A stretch of DNA of 12,882 nucleotides, taken from assembly GCA_030626465.1 (NCBI GenBank), contig DAOUOU010000066.1, positions 1 through 12,882 on the forward strand, in the 5' to 3' direction. Made by a program: the position numbers and the translations under genes. Source of the stretch: Bacteroidales bacterium. GTDB lineage: Bacteria > Bacteroidota > Bacteroidia > Bacteroidales > UBA10428. The notes beneath the pieces were generated by a model, which saw nothing but the letters and a program-made list of their open reading frames with translations, was not told where the DNA came from and did not search any database. Positions 6,701-12,882 of the stretch are shown in pieces; the stretch's first letter is position 1, and each line of letters begins with the position of its first letter.

Positions 6701-6994
6701 GATAAATGTATAAGGGATAAAAAGATTTCCAGGTGGTTTGACGGGAGTGGTAAGGTGTTGAATGAGAATGATATAATCAAATCCGGAGGAGACATACGCA
6801 GACCTGACAGGGTTGTTCTGTTTGCTGACTCTGTTGATGTGATTGATTATAAAACCGGATCGGAACAGCAGGTTGAAGCACATCGGAAGCAGGTGAATCA
6901 ATATATGGCATTGATCCGGGAAATGGGATACAAGAATGTAAAAGGCTATATCTGGTATATCAATTCAAATAAAATTACTGAGTGCAGTAATTAA
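3758..6994 (+). CDS. addA: AddA-type UvrD-like helicase-nuclease
   Basis: A 1078-residue superfamily 1A helicase with a C-terminal RecB-family nuclease, the AddA subunit of an AddAB double-strand-break resection complex. Helicase motifs appear in order: Walker A ASAGSGKT (9-16), motif II DEFQDTST (from 389), LLVGDVKQSIYRWR, LEKNWRSQ, IHKAKGLEF (751-759) and LLYVTFTRA (about 825-833). The nuclease domain shows His944 (GKIVHDIL), Asp1017 (PDRVV), and Asp1030 with Lys1032 in VIDYKTG, followed by the Q of KQVNQY; all catalytic positions are present. It unwinds DNA ends and cuts one strand, leaving a 3' tail for RecA. The start at 3758 places Walker A at residue 9, as expected. It heads a three-gene operon with the radical SAM gene and addB, spaced by 20 and 19 bases. 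Length is close to the family norm. Confidence 0.92.
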   Translation: MTNIRVIRASAGSGKTYSLIQFFLELLITESTDYFKNILAVTFTNKATEEMKRRIIEQLSILSKGKSSNYLLKLKEVSSFSEDHIRNKASAILQNLLHDYSWFSVETIDTFFQRIIRAFTRELGIPGNYTIEIETRSIVQYAVDSLIDSLNDDQDLLKWLLDFSEERILEGKSWDIRKDLLQLGGELFKEEFSSSSDLVFKAISDRKSLNSFRNDLFKIVTETEAQLIKFGESGTRLISDNGLEDSDFYQKGKGIGVYLRKLQNKTIELPNSYVTKLLDGPEYWPSGTSLNKELVVFVARENLLPLLNKIVTCLDEKIVRYNTAKEILKNIHTLGILSDLSNKISQYRIQRNTFLLSDSGVLIYKIIDGNEAPFIYEKMGNRYNHFLIDEFQDTSTLQWSNFKPLIRNSLSEGYNCLLVGDVKQSIYRWRNSNWEILAEQISKDFQKELIQFETLEKNWRSQRNIVEFNNNVFPAALDIIWKDFVANAKEYLDSRPGMKNLLSNIYTGLEQAIPDSDGKGNIKIRPLSKQEVHENIDHLLEFFFNDIDELLQAGYSAGDIAVLVRGKKEGRILADHLIRQNAEGRFSRRINVISDESLFLSASNVVNLIISAMQYFVRPDDDINRGRFIACFVAHQKKLSEDIELEDLEFISGISSKEKIINSFSDEFSENIDSLIALPLYELAEHLVMIFKADTIKPEIPYVHAFLDLVHDYTQSNPADLEKFLDYWEEDGNSKSVPAAESQNAIRILTIHKAKGLEFKAVVVPFCNWNIDQKPNTILWMKSFDIDFQYLPLIPVHYTRGLKNTMFAEEFYYEMLKSYIDNLNLLYVTFTRAIETLIVYPIYNESRSSDGKITTVGDLIYNVITNKRTAYFSECFDEKRRVLEIGKPEIHPLDDYFETDETFISTSPGQPALEKLFFNPLGFEYLSDNYKEFQTRISKGKIVHDILAQITLTDEIEQVTNNAIYQGLISKEEANELIIHIDKCIRDKKISRWFDGSGKVLNENDIIKSGGDIRRPDRVVLFADSVDVIDYKTGSEQQVEAHRKQVNQYMALIREMGYKNVKGYIWYINSNKITECSN

Positions 6995-7014
6995 ATTTAA
7001 AAAACGGCAACGAA

Positions 7015-7962
7015 ATGTATCAGTGGGGGACAAAAAGAAGAATCAATTCAGCTTCGAACTACCTGAAAAATGAATTCGGAACACGAATTCAAAAAGTGAC
7101 CATTGATGCTGGTTTTACCTGTCCAAACAGAGATGGTACTCTGGGAACGGGAGGTTGTACTTATTGCAACAATGATGCTTTTAATCCATCTTATTGTACT
7201 CCGGAAAAATCAATTAGCAAACAGCTCAAAGAGGGCATTGAGTTTCATGAAAAAAGATATCGTTCGGCCGGTAAGTATTTTGCATACTTCCAGGCCTTTT
7301 CAAACACCTATGGTTCCCTCGACTATTTAAAAGGAATATACAGACAAGCATTGGAAGACGAAAAGGTGATCGGATTAATTGTTGGAACAAGGCCGGATTG
7401 CATTGATGAATACAAACTGGAATATTTTGCTTCGCTTTCTGAGAAGTTCTACGTGGTTATTGAATACGGAGTGGAATCGATCTCTAATAAGACCCTTAGA
7501 AATATTAACCGCCAGCATTCATTTGAGAGATCTTTGAAAGCTCTCAATCTTACCAGAGAATTTGGAGTAAAATCAGGAGCGCATTTTATTTTTGGATTGC
7601 CTGGCGAAAGTCGCCAGCAAATGAAAGATTCAGTAACTACCGTTTCAGAGCTTCCTCTTCATACTGTCAAATTTCATCAGTTGCAGATTGTAAGGGGAAC
7701 AAGGTTTGAAAAAGAATACAATGAAGATCCCGGGAAATTTAATCTGTTTACACTCGATGAGTACATTGAGTTTATGGCAGACTATCTATCGAATTTAAAT
7801 CCCGCGATAATCATTGAGAGGCTGGCAGGAGAAACACAACCACGAAATATCATCGGTGAAAGATGGCAATTAAGATACGATCAGGTACTGCAGAGAATTG
7901 AGAGAAAAATGGAAGAGTTAAACCTCTGGCAGGGTAAGTATTATCAAAATCAGCCAGGGTAA
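7015..7962 (+). CDS. TIGR01212/YhcC-family radical SAM protein
   Basis: A 315-residue radical SAM protein. The cluster-binding cysteines are Cys36, Cys48 and Cys51 in TCPNRDGTLGTGGCTYCNN, the C-x11-C-x2-C spacing and CPNRDGT motif that mark the TIGR01212 (E. coli YhcC-like) family rather than a standard Cx3Cx2C enzyme. Further SAM-domain signs are GTRPDCI, VVIEYGVES and HFIFGLPGES. It should bind a [4Fe-4S] cluster and cleave S-adenosylmethionine. The substrate of this family is not known to me. Related Elp3-like proteins act on RNA, so an RNA substrate is one possibility. It lies between addA and addB with 20- and 19-base gaps, so the three are almost certainly co-transcribed. Whether it has a repair-linked role or is a passenger cannot be told from this window. 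Confidence 0.9.
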   Translation: MYQWGTKRRINSASNYLKNEFGTRIQKVTIDAGFTCPNRDGTLGTGGCTYCNNDAFNPSYCTPEKSISKQLKEGIEFHEKRYRSAGKYFAYFQAFSNTYGSLDYLKGIYRQALEDEKVIGLIVGTRPDCIDEYKLEYFASLSEKFYVVIEYGVESISNKTLRNINRQHSFERSLKALNLTREFGVKSGAHFIFGLPGESRQQMKDSVTTVSELPLHTVKFHQLQIVRGTRFEKEYNEDPGKFNLFTLDEYIEFMADYLSNLNPAIIIERLAGETQPRNIIGERWQLRYDQVLQRIERKMEELNLWQGKYYQNQPG

Positions 7963-7981
7963 ATTTTTTATGGTTTAGACT

Positions 7982-10894
7982 ATGAGTGTAGATCTGAAAA
8001 CACATACGACGAATTCAACCCATGAAATGAGCTATTTTCTCAAAGATGTGGCCAGCTATCTTTTTACTAACAGCAAAGGAGATCTCAGCAACACAATTGT
8101 GGTTTTTCCAAATAGGAGAGCACGTTTGTTTTTCAATAATTATTTATCCCAACTTTCAGATAAACCTGTTTGGGCACCTCAGTATTTTACAATATCAGAC
8201 TTTATTCAAAAAATAAGCGGTCTGCAACCGGCCGATCACCTTACATTACTGTTTCGTCTCTTCAAAGCCTACAAAGAAATTACAGGCAGCATAGAATCAT
8301 TTGATAATTTTTATTTCTATTGTGAAACAATATTGGCTGATTTTGATGATATCGATAAGTACCGGGTAGACGCTAAACTTCTATTCAAAAACATTAGTGA
8401 TTTAAAATCGATTGAAGATTATCATGAATTCCTGACAGAAATGCAGATAAAAACTATCAGACACTTCTGGGAAACCTTTACCATAAATGAGTTATCAGCC
8501 GAAATGAAAGATTTTGTCTCGATATGGAAAGCCTTAAAATATATATATGTTCGTTTTAATGAGATCCTGGATTCAGAAGGTATTGCCTATGAGGGAAAGG
8601 CTTATAGAAAAGCAATTGACATTCTTGATTCAGAGAGTGATATCTTATTTAAGAAGAAAAGAATTGTTTTTGTTGGTTTCAATGCGTTGAACAGGTCGGA
8701 GGAAATTCTTTTTGAGAAGTTTAAAGCAGGAGGAAAAGGACTGTTTTTCTGGGATTATGAAATGAATTATATCAATAGCGAGATTCATGAGGCCGGATTT
8801 TTTCTTAGAAAATACTTGCGGAAATTTCCTCAACCATCAGACTTTAGTTTAAACCACTCATCTTCCGGAAATAGAGTAAGTCTTACAACAGTTGCTACAC
8901 CTTCGAATATCTCTCAGGGGAAAGTGGTGCATTTATGTTTTGAGCAGATGAATACGAAAAATATTGATCATCCTGCCCAGACAGCTCTGATTCTTGCAGA
9001 TGAAGGGTTGCTCCTCCCGGTTCTTAATTCCTTACCTGCCGAAATTGATAAAATCAATATTTCTATGGGATATCCTGTTCTTGATACACCGGTATACAGC
9101 TTTCTGTCTTCTTTGGCTGATTTATATACCAATAAAAGGAAGGACAGGAACAAATCAAAACGAACACTTTTCTATCACCGGGATTACTTCAGTGTATTGA
9201 CCCATCCTTTTCTCTCATCGACTAAAAATTCAGATTCGTTTCAACAATTCGAAAAGAAGATCAGAGAAAAAAATATTTCATTTATTGCACCTCTGGAGCT
9301 GCAGACCGATGATCAACTCTATATAAAGATATTTTCGTGGGACGATGTTCCGGATAGATTCGGAGCATACCTGAATGAGATCAGTTCGATTGTTGCTCAA
9401 AACATAATTCAGTCGGGTAATACAGATAACAAAACCAGATGGCAACTTGAAATTCTTCATAGCATTCAGAAGGTACTGGTACGATTTGATTCTTTATTAT
9501 CAGATGGAGGAATTGAAATAAAATTACCAACTGTTTTAAATCTTTTGCGAAGATTACTGGCTGGTATCTCAGTACCTTTCTCAGGAGAACCTCTTGTTGG
9601 ATTGCAAATAATGGGTATTCTGGAGACCCGAACACTGGATTTCGAGAATGTGATCATCCTGTCCATGAATGAGGGGAAATTTCCTAAATCTACTCATGCT
9701 CCCTCTCTGATTCCATATTCATTAAGAGAAGGATTCGGACTCCCGACTATAAGGCATCAGGATGCTATCTATGCTTATTACTTTTATCGATTATTACATC
9801 GTGCAAAAAATGTTGTAATGGTTTATAATACAAGGTCGGAAGGGTTACAGAAAGGTGAGCCGAGCAGATACATCTACCAGTTAAGGTACAGTTCGAACTA
9901 CAAGATAAATCATATCAATTATGCGTACAGGATCGATCCCTTTCCGATTAAAAGAATTGTTGCAGGTAAATTGCCGGAAACCTACCAGGAACTTAATAAG
10001 TATCGGCAACATAGTGGGACTTCTTTTTTATCACCAAGTGCATTGAATACTTATCTGAACTGCAGGCTTCGGTTTTATTTTAAATACGTAGAAGGTATGC
10101 AGGAACCTGTTGATGTTGAAGAGGAAATTGAAAGCAATGTTTTTGGAAGCATACTGCATAAATCGATGGATATTCTGTACTCCGATTTTTCTGAAAAGAA
10201 TATGAACAGAGAAGATTTGATAAGGATCAAAAAGGATACAAATCTAATAAACACGGCTATTGACTCAGCATTCGCGACAGTATTTTTTGGTAAATCTGAG
10301 ATGAAAAAGGAAGAAATAAGAGGCAGGAATATGATAGTAAAGCGTGTAATTGAAAAATACCTCAGTGGTATTCTTGACTATGATATCAGATCAGCTCCAT
10401 TTCATATCCATTCCCTTGAAAAGCGGTACGAATATGTTTTGAATGACATTACTATTGGCGGATATATTGACAGGCTCGATGAAAAAGAGGGATCTGTCCG
10501 GGTAATTGACTATAAGACCGGAAAAGCCAATTCTGTTTTTAAAAATATAGACGATCTGTTTGAGTGTAATCCAGGGAAAAGAAACAACTCGGTTTTTCAG
10601 ATATTCTTATATTCCTGGCTTTTGCATAAAAAAGGAGAGTATTCAATCATCCAGCCTTCACTATATTTTGTAAGAGATATATATAATGAGAAGTTTGATC
10701 ACAGAATATTCCAGTCAGTGAATCGCAATCGAAAACCTGTTAATGATTTTAAGGAATTCTCAGAGGAATTTGAAAAAAGATTAACCATCCTGGTTAATGA
10801 TCTATTTGATTCATCTGTTCCGTTTATTCAAACAGAAGACACAGCCTATTGCATGAATTGCCCCTATAACAAGATCTGTATGAAAAATACCTGA
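7982..10894 (+). CDS. addB: AddB-type PD-(D/E)XK nuclease with Fe-S staple
   Basis: A 970-residue AddB/RecC-like subunit. The N-terminal helicase-like half has no Walker A; the corresponding place reads VVFPNRRARLFF, so ATP hydrolysis must come from AddA. The region at about 538-567 (MGILETRTLDFENVIILSMN followed by EGKFP) is the typical AddB/RecC core motif. The C-terminal nuclease keeps His726 (FGSILH), Asp830 (GGYIDR) and Asp843 with Lys845 (VIDYKTG). Four cysteines form the iron-sulfur staple known in AddB: Cys694 (TYLNCRLRFYFKY) and C-terminal Cys957-x2-Cys960-x5-Cys966. It should cut the strand opposite to AddA and may carry Chi recognition. The start at 7982 is taken as the first ATG; Met16 (8027) is an alternative that would still give a complete fold. 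Confidence 0.9.
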   Translation: MSVDLKTHTTNSTHEMSYFLKDVASYLFTNSKGDLSNTIVVFPNRRARLFFNNYLSQLSDKPVWAPQYFTISDFIQKISGLQPADHLTLLFRLFKAYKEITGSIESFDNFYFYCETILADFDDIDKYRVDAKLLFKNISDLKSIEDYHEFLTEMQIKTIRHFWETFTINELSAEMKDFVSIWKALKYIYVRFNEILDSEGIAYEGKAYRKAIDILDSESDILFKKKRIVFVGFNALNRSEEILFEKFKAGGKGLFFWDYEMNYINSEIHEAGFFLRKYLRKFPQPSDFSLNHSSSGNRVSLTTVATPSNISQGKVVHLCFEQMNTKNIDHPAQTALILADEGLLLPVLNSLPAEIDKINISMGYPVLDTPVYSFLSSLADLYTNKRKDRNKSKRTLFYHRDYFSVLTHPFLSSTKNSDSFQQFEKKIREKNISFIAPLELQTDDQLYIKIFSWDDVPDRFGAYLNEISSIVAQNIIQSGNTDNKTRWQLEILHSIQKVLVRFDSLLSDGGIEIKLPTVLNLLRRLLAGISVPFSGEPLVGLQIMGILETRTLDFENVIILSMNEGKFPKSTHAPSLIPYSLREGFGLPTIRHQDAIYAYYFYRLLHRAKNVVMVYNTRSEGLQKGEPSRYIYQLRYSSNYKINHINYAYRIDPFPIKRIVAGKLPETYQELNKYRQHSGTSFLSPSALNTYLNCRLRFYFKYVEGMQEPVDVEEEIESNVFGSILHKSMDILYSDFSEKNMNREDLIRIKKDTNLINTAIDSAFATVFFGKSEMKKEEIRGRNMIVKRVIEKYLSGILDYDIRSAPFHIHSLEKRYEYVLNDITIGGYIDRLDEKEGSVRVIDYKTGKANSVFKNIDDLFECNPGKRNNSVFQIFLYSWLLHKKGEYSIIQPSLYFVRDIYNEKFDHRIFQSVNRNRKPVNDFKEFSEEFEKRLTILVNDLFDSSVPFIQTEDTAYCMNCPYNKICMKNT

Positions 10895-10903
10895 AGATAA
10901 CGA

Positions 10904-11049
10904 CTACCTTCTTTTTCTATCATCAATATATTTAAGCGCTTTGCTAACTGGTAATTCAATAGAAGCAGGACCACTCCGAACATAGAATTGTTCCCTGGTT
11001 ACCAACTTTTATCCCGGGTTTTAATTTGTACAACCACCTGAATATTAAT
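10904..11049 (-). pseudogene. Frameshifted C-terminal remnant of an AlbA_2-like protein
   Basis: Read on the minus strand, 11008-10904 encodes 34 residues to a TAG stop, including EQFYVRSGPASIELPVSKA and then LKYIDDR. This strongly resembles the C-terminal end of Schlafen-type AlbA_2 domain proteins, where an FYVRxG strand follows a VxIxVxxSxxP strand. That preceding strand is visible in the adjacent frame at about 11049-11002 (INIQVVVQIKTRDKSW), which runs into a stop at 10999-11001. A small deletion near 11005 would explain the frame change. The rest of the gene is missing; hdeD begins 126 bases further on. It has no start codon or promoter and looks like the tail of a lost gene. The assignment rests on remembered motif pattern and needs a search. 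Confidence 0.55.
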
Positions 11050-11174
11050 GTTTGATAAAACATAAATGGCATAAATTCTTTTTATAGTCTGTAAAAATAT
11101 AATATTCATGCAGACGAGAATTGTTTTCTTATTTTTATATTTTTAACGTCAGAGAAATATAAAGTCACAGTTAA

Positions 11175-11714
11175 ATGCGGATAAGACTGTTTAAAAGCTG
11201 GTGGTTGATGACCCTGAAAGGCGTTCTTGCTATCAGTTTTGGTCTGGTAGTGTTAATTCTTCAATATCCCCTTATAATAAGCGCACTGGCTATCAGTTTT
11301 GGAATACTTGTTCTGGCTTCGGGAATAATGATTATTACAGGTGCATTTATACACAAAAAGGCAAACCCACGTTGGAGGTGGTGGTTAATTGAAGGCATTA
11401 TTGATCTTTTGATAGGTGCATTTTTTGTTTTTAGTCCACAACTGGCAAAAGCTTTTTTCTTATTCTTTTTAGGACTTTGGGCTTGTATTATTGGTATAAT
11501 ACAAATATTAACATCATTTCGTATGATAAATTATATGGAAAGATGGTGGATTATGCTGTTAACAGGCGTTTTTTCAATATTATTTGCAGTATTAGTATTT
11601 ATCAATCCGTTTTATGACAAATACAACCTGGGTTCAATTATTGGAGTTGCATGTATTATCTTTGGTTTGATAATGGTGTTCCTTTCACGGACTCTCAGAG
11701 ACATTTATTTGTAA
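11175..11714 (+). CDS. HdeD/DUF308-family six-helix membrane protein
   Basis: A 179-residue integral membrane protein with six hydrophobic helices arranged as three similar pairs. Each pair opens with a tryptophan pair and a glycine-containing helix: SWWLMTLKGVLAISFGLVVL, RWRWWLIEGIIDLLIGAFFV and ERWWIMLLTGVFSILFAVLV. This threefold WW...G/D...G pattern is the mark of DUF308/HdeD proteins. HdeD supports acid resistance at high cell density in E. coli; in other bacteria the role is not defined, so no function beyond an inner-membrane protein is claimed. It follows 280 bases of largely non-coding sequence after addB and is likely a separate unit. It converges on trmD with an 18-base gap. Length is normal for the family. 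Confidence 0.85.
   Translation: MRIRLFKSWWLMTLKGVLAISFGLVVLILQYPLIISALAISFGILVLASGIMIITGAFIHKKANPRWRWWLIEGIIDLLIGAFFVFSPQLAKAFFLFFLGLWACIIGIIQILTSFRMINYMERWWIMLLTGVFSILFAVLVFINPFYDKYNLGSIIGVACIIFGLIMVFLSRTLRDIYL
11229..11302 (+). repeat. 14-base exact direct repeat inside hdeD
   Basis: GCTATCAGTTTTGG occurs at 11229-11242 and 11289-11302, exactly 60 bases (20 codons) apart in the same frame, each encoding AISFG in consecutive helices. It could be a small internal duplication or chance convergence on the same helix motif. Confidence 0.6.
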
Positions 11715-11732
11715 TAGTTGTCTGCTTTCAGT

Positions 11733-12434
11733 TCATTCTGTTTGTTTCTTTTTGATGTTTTTGCTAAACAGATCAGGACGAAGTTTTTCTGTTCGCTCAA
11801 CAGACTGTTTCATTCTCCAGACATCAATTTCATCATGATTACCAGACAACAGGATATCAGGAACTTTCCATCCCTTATAATCTGCAGGTCTTGTATAGGA
11901 AGGAGGGGCAAGTAAGTTGTCCTGAAAACTATCGGTAAGGGCCGAAGTTTCATCAGAAAGAACGCCTGGGATTAATCTTACAATGGCATCTACTAAAATA
12001 GCAGCCGCAAGTTCACCGCCCGTCAGAACATAATCACCTATTGATATCTCTTTAGTAATTAAGTGATCACGTACTCTTTGATCAACACCTTTATAATGTC
12101 CGCACAATAACATAATATTTTCTTTCACCGACAGTTGATTTGCAATTTGTTGATTGAATCTTTCACCGTCAGGCGTGAGGTAAATGATTTCATCGTATTG
12201 ATTTTCAGCTTTTAATTTAGAAATCAATCTGTCAATTGGTTCAATAGCCAGTACCATTCCGGCTTCCCCACCGAATGCATAATCATCAACTGTTCGGTGC
12301 TTATTTGTAGAATAATTCCGGATATTATGTATTTTCAGAGTAACAATTTTTTTCTCGATAGCTCTTTTTAGTATAGATTGACTGAAAGGCCCGTCCAATA
12401 TATCCGGCAATATGGTTAGTATATCTATGTTCAT
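11733..12434 (-). CDS. trmD: tRNA (guanine-37-N1)-methyltransferase TrmD
   Basis: A 233-residue SPOUT methyltransferase that places the m1G37 mark next to the anticodon of tRNAs reading CNN codons and so prevents +1 frameshifting. It acts as a dimer in the cytoplasm with S-adenosylmethionine. Visible motifs are ILTILPDIL at the N-terminus, DDYAFGGEAGMVL (50-62), the cofactor-binding trefoil-knot segment CGHYKGVDQRV (111-121), SIGDYVLTGGE, and DSF with Asp168, the position of the general base. The C-terminal part has PPSYTRPADYKGWKVPDILL and SGNHDEIDVWR. The C-terminal lysine-rich tail (KNIKKKQTE) is variable in the family. It is not beside rpsP, rimM or rplS as in many other bacteria. A TAnnTTTG match lies 13 bases upstream of the start. 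Length is normal and no residue seems lost. Confidence 0.97.
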   Translation of the reverse strand: MNIDILTILPDILDGPFSQSILKRAIEKKIVTLKIHNIRNYSTNKHRTVDDYAFGGEAGMVLAIEPIDRLISKLKAENQYDEIIYLTPDGERFNQQIANQLSVKENIMLLCGHYKGVDQRVRDHLITKEISIGDYVLTGGELAAAILVDAIVRLIPGVLSDETSALTDSFQDNLLAPPSYTRPADYKGWKVPDILLSGNHDEIDVWRMKQSVERTEKLRPDLFSKNIKKKQTE

Positions 12435-12447
12435 TTCTTTTTTATCT

Positions 12448-12475
12448 CAAAATTAGCACTCTCTGTTTAATCAAA
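12448..12475 (-). promoter_or_regulatory. Candidate trmD promoter
   Basis: On the minus strand TAATTTTG (12455-12448) matches the Bacteroidota -7 element TAnnTTTG exactly. TTTG (12475-12472) lies 16 bases upstream, slightly under the usual -33 spacing. The implied leader is about 10 bases. An inverted repeat TTGCTT-ATAC-AAGCAA (12476-12491) directly abuts the -33 element and might be a regulator site. Confidence 0.4.
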
Positions 12476-12616
12476 TTGCTTATACAAGCAAAATGATTCT
12501 ACTTACAATACAATTATTAGTCAGGTGTTAATATATAAGATATTTCTGAAGATGACGTTAATATTTAAACAATAAGCCCTATATTGTCTAAATGTTAAGC
12601 ACTTTTTGTAAAAACA

Positions 12617-12645
12617 TTGTACTATTTAATGTTAATATATATTTT
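12617..12645 (+). promoter_or_regulatory. Candidate promoter of the rightmost gene
   Basis: TTG (12617-12619) is followed after 18 bases by TATATTTT (12638-12645), seven of eight matches to TAnnTTTG with acceptable spacing. The predicted start site would be near 12650, about 40 bases before the ATG. The region is very AT-rich, so chance matches are likely. Confidence 0.3.
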
Positions 12646-12654
12646 CGTAAACAT

Positions 12655-12668
12655 ATTGCAATTGCAAT
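12655..12668. promoter_or_regulatory. Perfect 14-base palindrome upstream of the rightmost gene
   Basis: ATTGCAATTGCAAT is its own reverse complement and sits 20 bases before the ATG, near the expected transcription start. It has the form of an operator for a dimeric regulator. No regulator can be named. Confidence 0.4.
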
Positions 12669-12688
12669 AGAAATCAAAGTTGAAGGCT

Positions 12689-12882
12689 ATGGCGGAATTA
12701 AATCCAAAAAGCTCTGTTCATGATGAACAATTCGGTGATACCGAAAATAAGGAGAGTAAAAACCTGGAAGAGGAAAACTCAACTGATGAAAAGAGTACTC
12801 AGGCAGACACATCTCGAAAAGCAAAGAAAGAAACTCCTCTAACATCTGAAAAAAAGGAAAAACCAGGCAATAAGTCAACTAA
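12689..12882 (+). CDS. N-terminus of a charged hypothetical protein, cut by the window edge
   Basis: An open frame from ATG at 12689 to the window end gives 64 codons without a stop. It starts MAELNPKSSVHDEQFGD and continues as a low-complexity mix of Glu, Lys, Ser, Thr, Asn and Asp, with no hydrophobic segment or signal peptide. This looks like a disordered N-terminal extension of a larger cytoplasmic protein. Such charged leaders precede DUF349 proteins in Bacteroidota, but nothing in the visible part proves that family. The start is supported by a promoter-like element 44 bases upstream and by the change from AT-rich non-coding to codon-like sequence at this ATG. The opposite strand is also open here but reads as an unlikely protein. 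Confidence 0.6.
   Translation, partial: MAELNPKSSVHDEQFGDTENKESKNLEEENSTDEKSTQADTSRKAKKETPLTSEKKEKPGNKST

Noticed and set aside
6470..6901. Minus-strand open frame of 143 codons
   Set aside because: It lies opposite the AddA nuclease domain, whose catalytic residues are all present in the plus-strand frame.
11715..11732. Possible bidirectional terminator between hdeD and trmD
   Set aside because: The 18-base gap has no hairpin; termination must occur within the opposing genes or is not visible.
12687..12878. Minus-strand open frame of 63 codons at the right edge
   Set aside because: It is antisense to the charged N-terminal frame; the Phe/Leu/Ser content is what Lys/Glu-rich codons give in reverse, and its end coincides with the opposite ATG.
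1..12882. CRISPR arrays, tRNA or rRNA genes, insertion sequences
   Set aside because: No regularly spaced repeats, tRNA cloverleaf sequence, rRNA segments or transposase motifs were seen on either strand.

Overview
The window looks like chromosomal DNA of a Bacteroidota member, probably Bacteroidales-like. It is AT-rich, Shine-Dalgarno sequences are weak or absent, several intergenic regions carry matches to the Bacteroidota -7 promoter element TAnnTTTG, and the AddAB and TrmD proteins have a Bacteroidota-like form. This is inference from sequence character; no phylogenetic marker was searched.

Left part (1-3649, all minus strand). Transcription runs from right to left: an ECF sigma factor (3649-3050), a small soluble zinc-finger anti-sigma factor (3042-2734), a secreted precursor peptide with two KCGEGKCGG blocks (2646-2257), a DUF692/MNIO iron oxidase (2163-1327) and a DUF2063 partner protein (1340-588). 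The last three form a complete RiPP cassette of the HvfABC/bufferin type, in which an iron enzyme modifies cysteines of an exported metal-binding peptide. An ECF-type promoter candidate (TGTAAG-N16-CGTC) lies directly upstream of the precursor gene, and a stable hairpin separates the precursor from its enzymes. Together these suggest a stress- or metal-responsive, sigma-controlled peptide system. A small two-helix membrane protein with a TPR-like tail (510-67) follows and may be separately transcribed.

Middle part (3758-10894, plus strand). A tight three-gene operon encodes an AddA-type helicase-nuclease, a TIGR01212/YhcC-type radical SAM protein of unknown function and an AddB-type nuclease with an iron-sulfur staple. 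AddAB resects double-strand breaks for RecA-dependent repair. The radical SAM gene sits between the two subunits with gaps of only 19-20 bases.

Right part (10895-12882). A gap that at first looks empty holds the frameshifted C-terminal remnant of an AlbA_2-like protein on the minus strand. After it come a six-helix HdeD/DUF308 membrane protein (plus), convergent trmD (minus, tRNA m1G37 methyltransferase), a 254-base divergent promoter region with a perfect 14-base palindrome, and the charged N-terminus of a protein cut by the window edge.

The most interesting item is the sigma/anti-sigma-linked HvfABC-type RiPP cassette with its candidate ECF promoter and intercistronic hairpin. The enzyme families are known; this regulatory arrangement and the two-block precursor are the parts worth following up. 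No RNA genes, CRISPR arrays or insertion sequences were seen.
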